A stretch of DNA of 64,000 nucleotides from Pararhizobium arenae (lineage in GTDB: Bacteria > Pseudomonadota > Alphaproteobacteria > Rhizobiales > Rhizobiaceae), in contig NZ_MOOY01000002.1 of the NCBI RefSeq assembly GCF_001931685.1, positions 372,001 through 436,000 of the forward strand. The letters run 5' to 3'. Positions 49,983 to 59,250 of this stretch are shown one piece after another. The position numbers and the translations under genes are program-made. How positions within the stretch are numbered: position 1 is the first letter of the stretch; the number at the start of each line of letters is the position of its first letter. The notes beneath the pieces are model-generated. The model was not told where the DNA came from. It was given only the letters and a program-made list of their open reading frames with translations, and ran no database searches.

Positions 49983-51002
49983 TCAACGCTGGAGCACTGC
50001 GGCCGTTGACCGGCGAATGACCAGTTCCACGGGCCAGACTTCCCGCAGCTCTTGCGCCGGCTTGCCCTGCAGAAGTTCCAGCAGCATGTCTGCGATGCGC
50101 GCGCCCGCCGCTCGGATGGAGGAGCGTGTCGTCGAAAGCGACGGCATCAGGTTCTCGGGGCTGATATAGGGAAACACATCGTCATGGGCGATGAGCGAGA
50201 GATCCTCGCTCACCTTCAGTCCGGCGATACGGATCGCGCGCATGGCGCCGAGCGCCGACATCATCGAGCCTGCCACGATGGCGGTTGGCTGGTTCTCAAG
50301 CTTGAGAAAACCCTGGGTCAGTCGAAAGCCCATCTCATCGGTGAACTCGCCGTTTCCGATGAGAGCAGGATCGACCGCAACGTCATGATCGGCAAGTGCC
50401 GTCTGGTATCCCTCCTGTCGATGCTCGGCGAAGATACGGCCGCGATATCCGTTGAGAAAACCGATCCTGCGATGGCCAAGGTCCAGCAGATGGCGCGTCG
50501 CCTGATGAACGGCGCTGAAATTGTCGATGTCCAGCCAGCCGAACGCACCCTCCGTCTGTGGCCTGCCGTGTACGATAAAGGGCAGGCGCAGGCTGGTCAG
50601 CAGTTCGATCCGCGGGTCGTCGATATAGGGGGAATGCAGCACGATAGCATCGACCCGCTTGCTGGCCGCCAGTCGCCGATAGGTCGCGAGTTCCGCCTCG
50701 GTGGAATCGACGGTCGAAACTAGGATATCGATCTCTTCCTTCTGCAACCGGTTGCCAAGGCCGCCCATGAACTCGCTGGTGTGCGGCCCAAACTCACCGC
50801 CGCCTTTCAGCACGATGCCGATGGCGCCGACCCGGCCCGTTGCCAGTCCGAGCGCGCTTGTATTGGGGCGATAGCCGAATTCCACCGCAGCCCGCAAAAC
50901 CTTCTCGCGCGTCGATTGCTTGACCTCGGGATAGCCGGACAAGGCCCGGCTCACCGTGGTCTGCGACAGCTCAAGCTTGCTGGCGAACTCCTTGAGGTTC
51001 AT
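49983..51002 (-). CDS. LacI-family transcriptional regulator
   Basis: 339 residues. The HTH is MNLKEFASKLELSQTTVSRALSGYPEVKQSTREKVLRAA, followed by the PBP1-like ligand domain (GAIGIVLKGGGEFGPHTSEFMGGLG, IDILVSTVDST, FIVHGRP, GFLNGYRGRIFAEHRQEGYQTAL). The N-terminus closely resembles AglR/ThuR-type regulators of alpha-glucoside and trehalose genes. It is convergent with thuAB, and a LacI-type palindrome is present before thuA. Start ATG 51002; a TTG two codons upstream is unlikely. Confidence 0.87.
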   Translation of the reverse strand: MNLKEFASKLELSQTTVSRALSGYPEVKQSTREKVLRAAVEFGYRPNTSALGLATGRVGAIGIVLKGGGEFGPHTSEFMGGLGNRLQKEEIDILVSTVDSTEAELATYRRLAASKRVDAIVLHSPYIDDPRIELLTSLRLPFIVHGRPQTEGAFGWLDIDNFSAVHQATRHLLDLGHRRIGFLNGYRGRIFAEHRQEGYQTALADHDVAVDPALIGNGEFTDEMGFRLTQGFLKLENQPTAIVAGSMMSALGAMRAIRIAGLKVSEDLSLIAHDDVFPYISPENLMPSLSTTRSSIRAAGARIADMLLELLQGKPAQELREVWPVELVIRRSTAAVLQR

Positions 51003-51063
51003 GCACAAATTCCCTTTTCAGGAAGTTTAGCGCAAAATCACCGCAACGGGAATGAATTTACCA

Positions 51064-52095
51064 TCATTGACCGATGCCCGGCACGCCGGCCCGGATCGCT
51101 TTCGAGAAATCCGGCGTATCTCCCGCATCCTGTCCGCGCTTGCTGATCGCGCCTGCTTCCTTCAGTTGCGGCAGTGTGAAGCCGGGGGCAAAGCCTCCGA
51201 CAGTTTCGATATAATCGGGCAGATATCCGGAAAACAGCAGCCGGTAATCGATCGGCAATCCATCCACGATGCGGGCAACCATCTGGTAGACGATGGTCGT
51301 GCAGTTGGCTGTGATCGTGTGGTAAAAGCGCGGTTCGGCCGCCAGTTCATTGGCTTTTTGAACATAGGCAAGAAACACCGAACGGATCACCGGGGCCGGC
51401 ATGTTGATCCGGTAGAGATAGACGTCTTCCTTGCGGATGTTGGTTCTGAGCAGAACGATATCGCGCTCGTCCGCCGCGACAACGCTGGTTTCGAACTGCT
51501 TGAAGAATCCACCGATCTCGGAGAAAGCCTCGTGGCGCTCCTTGCGGATCTCTAGCGAGAAGGTCACGAACTGGCCATCCGAAAAACCTAACGAAACGAG
51601 CGTGTGGGCGATGGCGGGACCGGACCAATAGGAGAGGAGAAGATCGACGGAGTTTAGGTTTCGAAGATCGTAGGTGCGCGTCTCCCAGGCTGGCGTATAG
51701 TCGGAAAGATCTCGCCAATGAAAGTTTCGGACATTCCGGAGTGTCACCTGATCGCCCTGGATCTCTCCCGTCACCATTTCCGTGACATCGTCGGCCCAGT
51801 CACGATCATTGCTTGGACGGATTGTGTTCCACCAGACGAGCAGGCCGGCGAAGAGCAGCACATATATACCGATGGTGCGCAGACGTCTTTTGCGCGTCAG
51901 CAGAAAAACGAGAGCCGTCAGGGAAAGCGCAACCCAGGCTGCACCGACTGCAGACGATATCACCGTGCCATCGGGAAACTGGTAGCGGAGCGCCAGACCG
52001 CCCCAGACACCCATTGCAATCACACATAGCGCTGCAAGGGCGAGAAACGCCCAGGTGGTCGCCGTTTTCAGCGCGGACCGACCGGCGTCCGGCAC
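51064..52095 (-). CDS. DUF4105 membrane protein
   Basis: 343 residues. Three N-terminal membrane helices (residues about 14-36, 46-66 and 72-90) precede a soluble periplasmic DUF4105 domain (DYTPAWETRTYDLRNLNSVDLLLSYW, HTLVSLGFSDGQFVTFSLEIRKE, FYHTITANCTTIVYQMV). The domain is a papain-like fold; the cysteine of TANCTT and the early histidine may form its catalytic pair. The start is GTG 52095, one base after the stop of the lipoprotein hydrolase gene, so the two are co-translated. Substrate unknown; an envelope role is likely. Confidence 0.82.
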   Translation of the reverse strand: MPDAGRSALKTATTWAFLALAALCVIAMGVWGGLALRYQFPDGTVISSAVGAAWVALSLTALVFLLTRKRRLRTIGIYVLLFAGLLVWWNTIRPSNDRDWADDVTEMVTGEIQGDQVTLRNVRNFHWRDLSDYTPAWETRTYDLRNLNSVDLLLSYWSGPAIAHTLVSLGFSDGQFVTFSLEIRKERHEAFSEIGGFFKQFETSVVAADERDIVLLRTNIRKEDVYLYRINMPAPVIRSVFLAYVQKANELAAEPRFYHTITANCTTIVYQMVARIVDGLPIDYRLLFSGYLPDYIETVGGFAPGFTLPQLKEAGAISKRGQDAGDTPDFSKAIRAGVPGIGQ

Positions 52096-52096
52096 G

Positions 52097-53353
52097 TTAC
52101 TGCCCCACAGCCGTTGTTACCGTGTTCCCGACCGTCGTATTGAAGCGGTCGATCTGTCCCTTGTAGTTCTGGCGCGTGTTCGGGTCGAAGACCAGGATCG
52201 GGGTGCTGACGGCGATGCTGGCGGCACTGCCGACAGTCTGCGCCGTGCCGAGCGCCACGGCCCCCAACCGGTCGCCAAGGCCGACATTGCTTTCGGTCAC
52301 GGCCTGCCCGGCGATTAGCCGGTCGCCCAGAAGACGCACGACCTCGGGGCTTTCCGCGAACTTGCCATGGTTGAGTTTGTCGCCCGTCTTGACGGCGGTG
52401 AGGTCGATGACGGTGATGCCGGAGCGTTCGAGCGCGGTGCGATAGGGCTCCTTGGAAGGATCGATCTGGCCGACGCGATCGACATTCCCGGAAATGCGCC
52501 GCGAGAGCGCCAACGCACGGTCATCCTGCGACACGAAGATGGTGAATTTCGGCTTGTTGGATCCCATGGCCAGCCACTGCTGCCTGAACACATCGACATC
52601 GAGGTCGGGCGACGCCAGAATGACGTCCTTGATCTTGGAATTGACGTGGCCATCGCGGATCGCCATCTGGCGCAAGGCCTCGACCGTCAGCCACGATCCC
52701 ATGGAATGGGCCATGACGGTGATTTCACCAACGGCTGGATTTTCGGACGCCCGGCGCAGCAGCTCTTCCAGGGCATCGCGCGAGTAGTTGGTGCTTTCCT
52801 TATCGTAGTTGTAATCCCAGATGCTGGCGCGCGAAGGCCAGGTGAAGATCACCGGGGCGACGTCGGTCTTTGAATCGTGAACGATCTGGGCGAAGCGATA
52901 GACGGCATCTTCGTAACGGTTGTTGAAGCCGTGAACGAAGAGCAGGACCCTGCGGCTCTTCGGCATGGTTCTGATGAGCCAGGGTCTCGCGTCCGAAAGC
53001 TGAGCCAGCGGCTTGATGCTCACGGTGGAAAAATCGGTTTCCGGGTTAGGAGGCAGCTTCTTGGGCCATTGCACCTCGCCGATCTTTCGGTTCTTGTCGG
53101 GCGGTATGGAGATCACCAGCTCCGCGGCCGAAACCTGCTCCGCGCGCTCACCGCCAAAAAGCACGCCGGGTTCGGTGGACGGAGCACGCGTGGTGGCGAC
53201 CAGAAGATCGACCTGCGTCGCATCGGTTGCCGTTCCCGAGGGCACGAGCACGCCAACGGGGCGGCTGGCGCAGGCCGTGAGCGTCATGACGAACACGAGC
53301 AATATAGCCAGCCGGGTGGCCTTGGCTTCGCGCGTCACGGATCGTAAAAACAT
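52097..53353 (-). CDS. DUF900 alpha/beta-hydrolase lipoprotein
   Basis: 418 residues. The N-terminus ends in a lipobox (VFVMTLTACASRP), so the mature protein is lipid-anchored. The DUF900 hydrolase domain has RRVLLFVHGFNNRYEDAVYRFAQI (oxyanion region), nucleophile elbow VMAHSMGSW, the acid in LASPDLDVDVFRQQW and a late histidine (GDKLNHGKF). ATG 53353 is chosen because the lipobox then lies at a normal distance; longer in-frame versions to 53575 would bury it. First gene of a pair with the DUF4105 gene. Confidence 0.87.
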   Translation of the reverse strand: MFLRSVTREAKATRLAILLVFVMTLTACASRPVGVLVPSGTATDATQVDLLVATTRAPSTEPGVLFGGERAEQVSAAELVISIPPDKNRKIGEVQWPKKLPPNPETDFSTVSIKPLAQLSDARPWLIRTMPKSRRVLLFVHGFNNRYEDAVYRFAQIVHDSKTDVAPVIFTWPSRASIWDYNYDKESTNYSRDALEELLRRASENPAVGEITVMAHSMGSWLTVEALRQMAIRDGHVNSKIKDVILASPDLDVDVFRQQWLAMGSNKPKFTIFVSQDDRALALSRRISGNVDRVGQIDPSKEPYRTALERSGITVIDLTAVKTGDKLNHGKFAESPEVVRLLGDRLIAGQAVTESNVGLGDRLGAVALGTAQTVGSAASIAVSTPILVFDPNTRQNYKGQIDRFNTTVGNTVTTAVGQ

Positions 53354-53657
53354 CACACAAATCCCCAGAAACTCCCGCTGCAGCATTGTCAAATTCTGCG
53401 TCCGCGCAACCCGTATTTTAATCTTGGTTAAAATCGCCAACGCTATTTTTGATTGCGTTGCCGTACGGCCACCGCCGTCTTGCCCCTTGGACGAGTGTGC
53501 GTGAAAGCTGTGACAGGCTTGCTGTTGATCATCTGTATAAAAAGGCATGGCGGCAATTGTCATACCTGAATTCATTGTCTAGCATCGGTCCTTCAACCCC
53601 GTGATCGGAGCGGATTGACCGTTCTTAAGTCGTTGATATGTTAGGGAATAATTTTAT
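53354..53657. other. Divergent intergenic region, lipoprotein hydrolase gene to dipeptidase gene
   Basis: 304 bases with promoters expected for both directions. An AT-rich patch at about 53411-53450 (TATTTTAATCTTGGTTAAAAT) is the most promoter-like part. I see no gene, repeat or convincing operator. Confidence 0.5.
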
Positions 53658-54713
53658 ATGCATGCGGTTTTCGATGGTCACAATGACGTGCTCCTCCGGC
53701 TCTGGGCGAATGCCGCCAAGGGTGCCGATCCGGTCGAGGAATTCGCTCGGGGCATTGAGAGCGGGCATATCGACGGACCGCGTGCGAAAAAGGGAGGCCT
53801 CGCGGGCGGTCTCTGTGCGATCTACATCCCGTCCGACGGGTTGGTGCTGAAAACGCCCGATGCAAACGGCCACTATGTCACGCCGATGTCGGAGCCGCTG
53901 GACCGCCTGCCGTCTCTGGATATCGCGCTGGAATTTGCAGCCATTGCTCTTCAACTGGACAGGGCAGGGGCCTGGCGTCTGTGCCGCTCGACAGCGGATA
54001 TCCGCAAGGCGATGGAAGACGATATCTTCGCCGCCGTCATGCACATGGAAGGCTGCGAGGCGATCGGCGCCGATCTGGCCGCACTTGAGGTTTTCCATGC
54101 GGCGGGTCTGCGGTCGCTCGGTCCGGTCTGGAGCCGTCACAACATCTTCGGCCATGGCGTGCCTTTCGCCTATCCGATGGACCCGGACACCGGTCCGGGG
54201 CTCACCGATACCGGCTTTGCGCTGGTCAAGGAATGTAACCGTCTCGGCATCCTCATCGATCTCGCCCACATCACGGAAAAGGGTTTCTGGGATGTCGCCA
54301 AGACCTCGGATCAGCCGCTGATCGCCAGCCATTCCAACGCCCACGCTCTGACGCCGGTTGCCCGCAATCTCACGGACAAACAGCTCGATGCCATCAAGGA
54401 AGGCAAAGGGCTGGTTGGTCTGAACTATGCGACGACGATGCTGCGGCCCGACGGTCAGGAGAATGCGAAGACGCCGCTCTCCGACATGGTGCGTCACGTC
54501 GATTATCTCATCGACCGCATGGGCATCGACTGCGTGGCGCTCGGATCGGACTTCGACGGCGCGACCATCCCGGAAGACATCGGCGACGCGGCAGGCAACC
54601 AGAACCTGATTGCTGCCCTTTCGGCTGCCGGTTATGGTGAGGCCGAACTCGTCAAAATCTGCCGGGAAAACTGGCTGCGCGTTTTGGGTCAGGCTTGGCA
54701 CGAAGCCGCCTGA
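53658..54713 (+). CDS. Membrane-dipeptidase family (M19, renal dipeptidase-like) metallopeptidase
   Basis: 351 residues, no signal peptide, so cytoplasmic. Zinc sites: FDGHNDVLLR, the bridging glutamate in VMHMEGCEAIG, the histidines in LIDLAHITEKGFWDV and IASHSNAH, and GSDFDGATIP near the end. M19 enzymes cut dipeptides, often including those with D-amino acids at the second position. It lies 51 bases before a dipeptide-type ABC transporter gene, so it probably processes the imported dipeptides. Confidence 0.93.
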   Translation: MHAVFDGHNDVLLRLWANAAKGADPVEEFARGIESGHIDGPRAKKGGLAGGLCAIYIPSDGLVLKTPDANGHYVTPMSEPLDRLPSLDIALEFAAIALQLDRAGAWRLCRSTADIRKAMEDDIFAAVMHMEGCEAIGADLAALEVFHAAGLRSLGPVWSRHNIFGHGVPFAYPMDPDTGPGLTDTGFALVKECNRLGILIDLAHITEKGFWDVAKTSDQPLIASHSNAHALTPVARNLTDKQLDAIKEGKGLVGLNYATTMLRPDGQENAKTPLSDMVRHVDYLIDRMGIDCVALGSDFDGATIPEDIGDAAGNQNLIAALSAAGYGEAELVKICRENWLRVLGQAWHEAA

Positions 54714-54764
54714 TCCAAAAGACTGAAGCAAGAGTCATCAAGACTTAACAACGAGGGAACGAAC

Positions 54765-56408
54765 ATGCAGATGCAAATTTTCAGCCGTCACATGCGCAAG
54801 CTGACGACCGGTGCCGCCATCGCGCTCGCGCTTCTGGCCGCTCATCCGGCCTTCGCCGTTACCCCGGCTGACACGCTGGTCGAAGGTTTCGCGATCGACG
54901 ACATCATCACCATGGATCCGGGCGAGGCCTTTGAGCTTTCGACGGCTGAAGTCACCAGCAACACCTACGATCTTCTGGTTCGCCTCGACCTCAACGACAC
55001 GTCGAAGATCGTCGGCGATCTCGCTGAAAGCTGGACGGTTTCCGATGATGGCCTCACCTATACGTTCAAGCTGAAGCAGGGCCTGAAATTCGCCTCCGGC
55101 AATCCGATCACTGCCGAAGACGTTGCTTTCTCTTTTGAGCGTGCCGTCAAGCTCGACAAGAGCCCGGCTTTCATCCTCACCCAGTTCGGCCTGACGGGCG
55201 ACAATGTGACGGAAAAGGCAAAGGCCGCCGACGAAAGCACGTTCGTCTTCACCGTCGATAAGCCTTACGCGCCGAGCTTTGTCTTGAACTGCCTGACCGC
55301 AACCGTTGCTTCGGTCGTCGACAAGAAGCTTGTTCTTGAGCATGTTGCTCCGGTCACTCCGTCCGACGAATACAAATATGACAACGACTTTGGTAACGGC
55401 TGGCTGAAGACCGGCTATGCCGGCTCGGGCGCCTTCAAGATGCGCGAATGGCGTGCAAACGAAGTCGTCGTTCTGGAGCGAAACGACAATTATCATGGCG
55501 AAAAGGCGCCGCTCGCCCGCGTCATCTATCGCCACATGAAGGAAAGCTCCGGCCAGCGGTTGGCGCTTGAAGCCGGCGATATCGATGTTGCCCGCAACCT
55601 GGAGCCGGGCGACCTGGACGCCATCTCCAAGAGCGCGGAACTGGCAACGACCGCCGCGCCGAAGGGCACCGTTTACTACATCAGCCTCAACCAGAAGAAC
55701 CCGAACCTGGCGAAGCCGGAAGTCGTGGAAGCCTTCAAGTATCTGGTCGATTACGATGCGATCGGCTCGACGCTGATCAAGGGCATCGGCGAGATCCACC
55801 AGACCTTCCTGCCCAAGGGTGTTCTGGGCGAACTTGACGAGAAACCGTACACGTTCGACGTTGCCAAGGCCAAGGAACTGCTGGCCAAGGCCGGTTTGGC
55901 CGACGGTTTCACCGTCACCATGGATACCCGCAACACCCAGCCTGTGACGGGTATCGCCGAATCCTTCCAGCAGACGCTCGGCCAGGCCGGCGTGAAGCTC
56001 GAAATCATCCCTGGCGACGGCAAGCAGACGCTGACCAAATACCGCGCCCGCACGCACGATATGTATATCGGCCAGTGGGGCCAGGATTACTTCGATCCGA
56101 ACTCCAACTCGGAAACCTTCACGATCAACCCGGACAATTCCGACGAGGGCAAGAACAAGACGCTCGCATGGCGCAACGCCTGGGACGTTCCGAAGGAACT
56201 TTCGGATATGTCCAAGGCTGCCTTGCTCGAAAAAGACAGCGCCAAGCGCGCAGACATGTACAAGTCGCTGCAGAAGGCTGTTCTGGAAAAGGGTCCGTTC
56301 GTGATCATCTTCCAGCAGACGGAAGTGGCCGGTTACAGCGCCAAGCTCAAGGGCTTCAAGCTGGGGCCGAGTTTCGACACCAACTATGTTGGCACGGTCA
56401 GCAAATAA
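54765..56408 (+). CDS. Peptide ABC transporter substrate-binding protein (DppA/OppA family)
   Basis: 547 residues with a signal peptide (LTTGAAIALALLAAHPAFA). Solute-binding family 5 features: DDIITMDPGEAFELSTAEVTSNTYDLLVR, LAESWTVSDDGLTYTFKLKQGLKFASGNPITAEDVAFSFERAV, and GSGAFKMREWRANEVVVLERNDNY. It delivers di- or oligopeptides to the permeases encoded next. GAGGGAACGAAC precedes the start. Confidence 0.93.
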   Translation: MQMQIFSRHMRKLTTGAAIALALLAAHPAFAVTPADTLVEGFAIDDIITMDPGEAFELSTAEVTSNTYDLLVRLDLNDTSKIVGDLAESWTVSDDGLTYTFKLKQGLKFASGNPITAEDVAFSFERAVKLDKSPAFILTQFGLTGDNVTEKAKAADESTFVFTVDKPYAPSFVLNCLTATVASVVDKKLVLEHVAPVTPSDEYKYDNDFGNGWLKTGYAGSGAFKMREWRANEVVVLERNDNYHGEKAPLARVIYRHMKESSGQRLALEAGDIDVARNLEPGDLDAISKSAELATTAAPKGTVYYISLNQKNPNLAKPEVVEAFKYLVDYDAIGSTLIKGIGEIHQTFLPKGVLGELDEKPYTFDVAKAKELLAKAGLADGFTVTMDTRNTQPVTGIAESFQQTLGQAGVKLEIIPGDGKQTLTKYRARTHDMYIGQWGQDYFDPNSNSETFTINPDNSDEGKNKTLAWRNAWDVPKELSDMSKAALLEKDSAKRADMYKSLQKAVLEKGPFVIIFQQTEVAGYSAKLKGFKLGPSFDTNYVGTVSK

Positions 56409-56429
56409 CCGGCCGTCAAGGGTAGTCCG

Positions 56430-57500
56430 GTGAGCATCTCTGACACTTCGCAACTGGTGGCCGGGCGCAAACGCGCCCGCGCCAAAGGCTGGGCCGCGAC
56501 CATCGCACGTTTTCTCGTCGTGATGGTCACGACCTATCTCGGCCTTCTGGCCGTCACCTTCTTTATCGGTCGCGTCGTGCCGATCGATCCGGTGCTGGCC
56601 GTTCTCGGCGATCGGGCGCCTGCCCATGTGGTGGAGCGCGTGCGCGAGGAGATGGGCCTCAACCGGCCGCTCTATATTCAGTTCTATTATTATCTGCGCG
56701 ATGCGCTGACCGGAAATTTCGGCATCTCGGTGCTGACGACCAATCCGGTCATGACCGATATCCGCCGCGTCTTTCCCGCGACCATGGAGCTTGCGACCGT
56801 CGGCACCCTGATCGGCAGCCTTTTCGGCGTGCCGCTCGGCGTTCTCGCCGCGGTCAAGCGCGGCAGCATTGCCGACCAGATCGTCCGCGTCGTGGGCCTC
56901 ATCGGCTATTCCGTGCCGATCTTCTGGCTGGCGCTGCTTTCACTGCTGTTGTTTTACGCCAAGCTGCAATGGGTGGCGTTTCCGGGCCGCATCGATATCG
57001 TCTACGAATACAGTTTCACCCCAGTCACCGGCTTCTATCTCCTGGATTCCGCCTGGCAGGGGCAGTGGGATGTCTTCATCGACGTGTTCCGCCACATCAT
57101 CCTGCCGGCCAGCCTGCTCGGTTATTTCTCGCTCGCCTATATCAGCCGCATGACGCGCAGCTTCATGCTGAACGAGCTGTCGCAGGAATATATCGTTGCG
57201 GCGCGCGCCAAGGGGCTGTCCGAAACCCGGATCATCTGGGGCCATGCGCTGCGCAATGCCGCCGTGCCGCTGGTGACGGTGATCGCGCTCTCCTATGCCG
57301 GCCTGCTCGAAGGCTCGGTGCTGACGGAAACCGTGTTCTCCTGGCCGGGGCTTGGCCTCTATATCACCAATTCGCTGCAGAATGCCGATATGAACGCCGT
57401 GCTTGGCGGCACGATCGTCATCGGTTCGGTGTTCATCGCCATCAACATCCTGTCCGATCTTCTCTACCGGACGCTTGATCCAAGGACGCGCGCCCGATGA
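56430..57500 (+). CDS. Peptide ABC transporter permease (DppB type)
   Basis: 356 residues. After a basic N-terminal extension it has the first membrane helix (VVMVTTYLGLLAVTFFIGRVVPIDPV) and the DppB/OppB core (REEMGLNRPLYIQFYYYLRDALTGNFG, EYIVAARAKGLSETRIIWGHALRNAAVPLVTV with the EAA-like loop). The start is GTG 56430, 21 bases after the binding-protein gene. The stop overlaps the next permease by ATGA. Confidence 0.93.
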   Translation: MSISDTSQLVAGRKRARAKGWAATIARFLVVMVTTYLGLLAVTFFIGRVVPIDPVLAVLGDRAPAHVVERVREEMGLNRPLYIQFYYYLRDALTGNFGISVLTTNPVMTDIRRVFPATMELATVGTLIGSLFGVPLGVLAAVKRGSIADQIVRVVGLIGYSVPIFWLALLSLLLFYAKLQWVAFPGRIDIVYEYSFTPVTGFYLLDSAWQGQWDVFIDVFRHIILPASLLGYFSLAYISRMTRSFMLNELSQEYIVAARAKGLSETRIIWGHALRNAAVPLVTVIALSYAGLLEGSVLTETVFSWPGLGLYITNSLQNADMNAVLGGTIVIGSVFIAINILSDLLYRTLDPRTRAR

Positions 57501-58420
57501 GCACCGCCCCGTCCCAATCCCGCCGCGAATGGCTGCTGTCCGACCGGCCGCAATCGCGCATTCAGGCGCGCCTCGGTCGGGCCTATATGACCTGGTTGCG
57601 GTTTTCATCCAACCGTCTTGCCGTGCTCGGCCTGCTGATCATCATCGCCCTCGTGCTGATCGCGATTTTTGCCGATGTGCTGGCGCCGCATGATCCGGTC
57701 ATCGGCAATCTCGCCGGTGCCCGCCTGCTGCCGCCGGGCTCGCCCGGCTACCTGCTCGGCACCGACGATCAGGGCCGCGATATCCTCTCTCGCCTGCTGC
57801 ACGGTTCGCGGCTGACGCTGTTCGTCATCGTGCTCGTCGCCATCATCGCTGCCCCCGTCGGCCTGCTGGTCGGCGCGGTCTCCGGCTATGTCGGCGGCTG
57901 GGTCGACGCCGTGTTGATGCGCATCACCGACATTTTTCTTGCCTTCCCGAAGCTGGTGCTGGCGCTGGCCTTCGTCGCCGCGTTGGGACCGGGCATCGAA
58001 AACGCCATCCTTGCGATCGCGATTACCTCATGGCCGCCTTACGCCCGCATCGCCCGCGCTGAAACGCTGACGGTGCGCAATTCAGACTATATCGCCGCCG
58101 TCCGGCTGATGGGCGCTTCGCCCTTCCGCATCGTGCTGCGCCATGTCATGCCGATGTGCATGTCATCGCTGATCGTGCGCGTGACGCTTGATATGGCCGG
58201 CATCATCCTGACGGCCGCCGGCCTCGGCTTCCTCGGCCTCGGCGCGCAGCCGCCGTTGCCGGAATGGGGCGCGATGATCGCCTCTGGTCGCCGCTTCATC
58301 CTCGACCAGTGGTGGGTTGCGACCATGCCCGGCATCGCCATCCTCATCGTCAGCCTCGGCTTCAACTTGCTGGGCGACGGTCTGCGCGATGCGCTCGACC
58401 CGCGGGAGGCCGGCCAATGA
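57497..58420 (+). CDS. Peptide ABC transporter permease (DppC type)
   Basis: 307 residues. The DppC/OppC signature follows the first helix: LAPHDPVIGNLAGARLLPPGSPGYLLGTDDQGRDILSRLLHGSRLTL, and the EAA loop is DYIAAVRLMGASPFRIVLRHVMP. It pairs with the preceding permease. ATGA overlaps at both ends tie it to its neighbours. Confidence 0.94.
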   Translation: MSTAPSQSRREWLLSDRPQSRIQARLGRAYMTWLRFSSNRLAVLGLLIIIALVLIAIFADVLAPHDPVIGNLAGARLLPPGSPGYLLGTDDQGRDILSRLLHGSRLTLFVIVLVAIIAAPVGLLVGAVSGYVGGWVDAVLMRITDIFLAFPKLVLALAFVAALGPGIENAILAIAITSWPPYARIARAETLTVRNSDYIAAVRLMGASPFRIVLRHVMPMCMSSLIVRVTLDMAGIILTAAGLGFLGLGAQPPLPEWGAMIASGRRFILDQWWVATMPGIAILIVSLGFNLLGDGLRDALDPREAGQ

Positions 58421-59250
58421 ACCCGCTTCTGACGGTGGACGACCTGCATGTCTCCTTCCCGACCCGCACCGGCAAGGTGGACGCCGTGCGTGGTGTGTCT
58501 TTCACGCTCGGCCGCGAACGTCTCGGCATCGTCGGCGAAAGCGGCTCCGGCAAGTCGCAGACGGGCAGGGCGATCATGGGGCTGACGCCGCCCCATGCGC
58601 AGATTTCGGCCAAGACGCTGAATTTCGACGGCATCGACCTGATGGCGGCCTCCGCGAAACAGAAGCGCAGCCTACGCGGCAACCGCATCGCCATGATCCT
58701 GCAGGACCCGAAATATTCGCTGAACCCGGTCATGAGCATCGGTCGGCAGATTGTCGAGACGCTGCGCACCCACGAAAAAATCTCGAAGAGCGACGCCCGC
58801 GACCGGGCAATCGCCATGCTGGAAGCGGTACAGATTCGCGACGCGGGCCGCGTCTTCGATCTCCATCCGCACGAGGTGTCCGGCGGCATGGGCCAACGGG
58901 CGATGATCGCGATGATGCTGGTCGCCGGCCCGGAAATGCTGATCGCCGACGAGCCGACGTCCGCGCTCGATGTGACCGTGCAGTTGGAGGTTCTGTCGGT
59001 TCTCGACAAGCTGGTGGCGGAGCGTGGAATGGGGCTTATCTTCATCTCCCATGATCTCCGGCTTGTCTCGTCTTTCTGCGACCGGGTGATCGTCATGTAT
59101 GCCGGCAAGATCGTCGAGGAGTTGGCGGCGGGCGATCTCGCCAATGCCAAACACCCCTATACGCAAGGCCTGCTCAATTGCATGCCCACCATCGGCTCCG
59201 ACCGGCATCCGCTGCCGGTGCTCGATCGCAAACCGGAGTGGGCGCTATGA
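58417..59250 (+). CDS. Peptide ABC transporter ATPase (DppD type)
   Basis: 277 residues: Walker A GESGSGKSQTGRAIMGL, Q-loop LQDPKYSLNPVMSIGRQI, signature VSGGMGQRAMIAMML (a variant of LSGG), Walker B MLIADEPTSALDVT, H-loop LIFISHDLRLVSSFC. It ends in the usual oligopeptide/dipeptide C-terminal extension (HPYTQGLLNCMPTIG). A Q at the position usually held by a second T/S in Walker A is common in DppD proteins. Confidence 0.93.
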   Translation: MNPLLTVDDLHVSFPTRTGKVDAVRGVSFTLGRERLGIVGESGSGKSQTGRAIMGLTPPHAQISAKTLNFDGIDLMAASAKQKRSLRGNRIAMILQDPKYSLNPVMSIGRQIVETLRTHEKISKSDARDRAIAMLEAVQIRDAGRVFDLHPHEVSGGMGQRAMIAMMLVAGPEMLIADEPTSALDVTVQLEVLSVLDKLVAERGMGLIFISHDLRLVSSFCDRVIVMYAGKIVEELAAGDLANAKHPYTQGLLNCMPTIGSDRHPLPVLDRKPEWAL

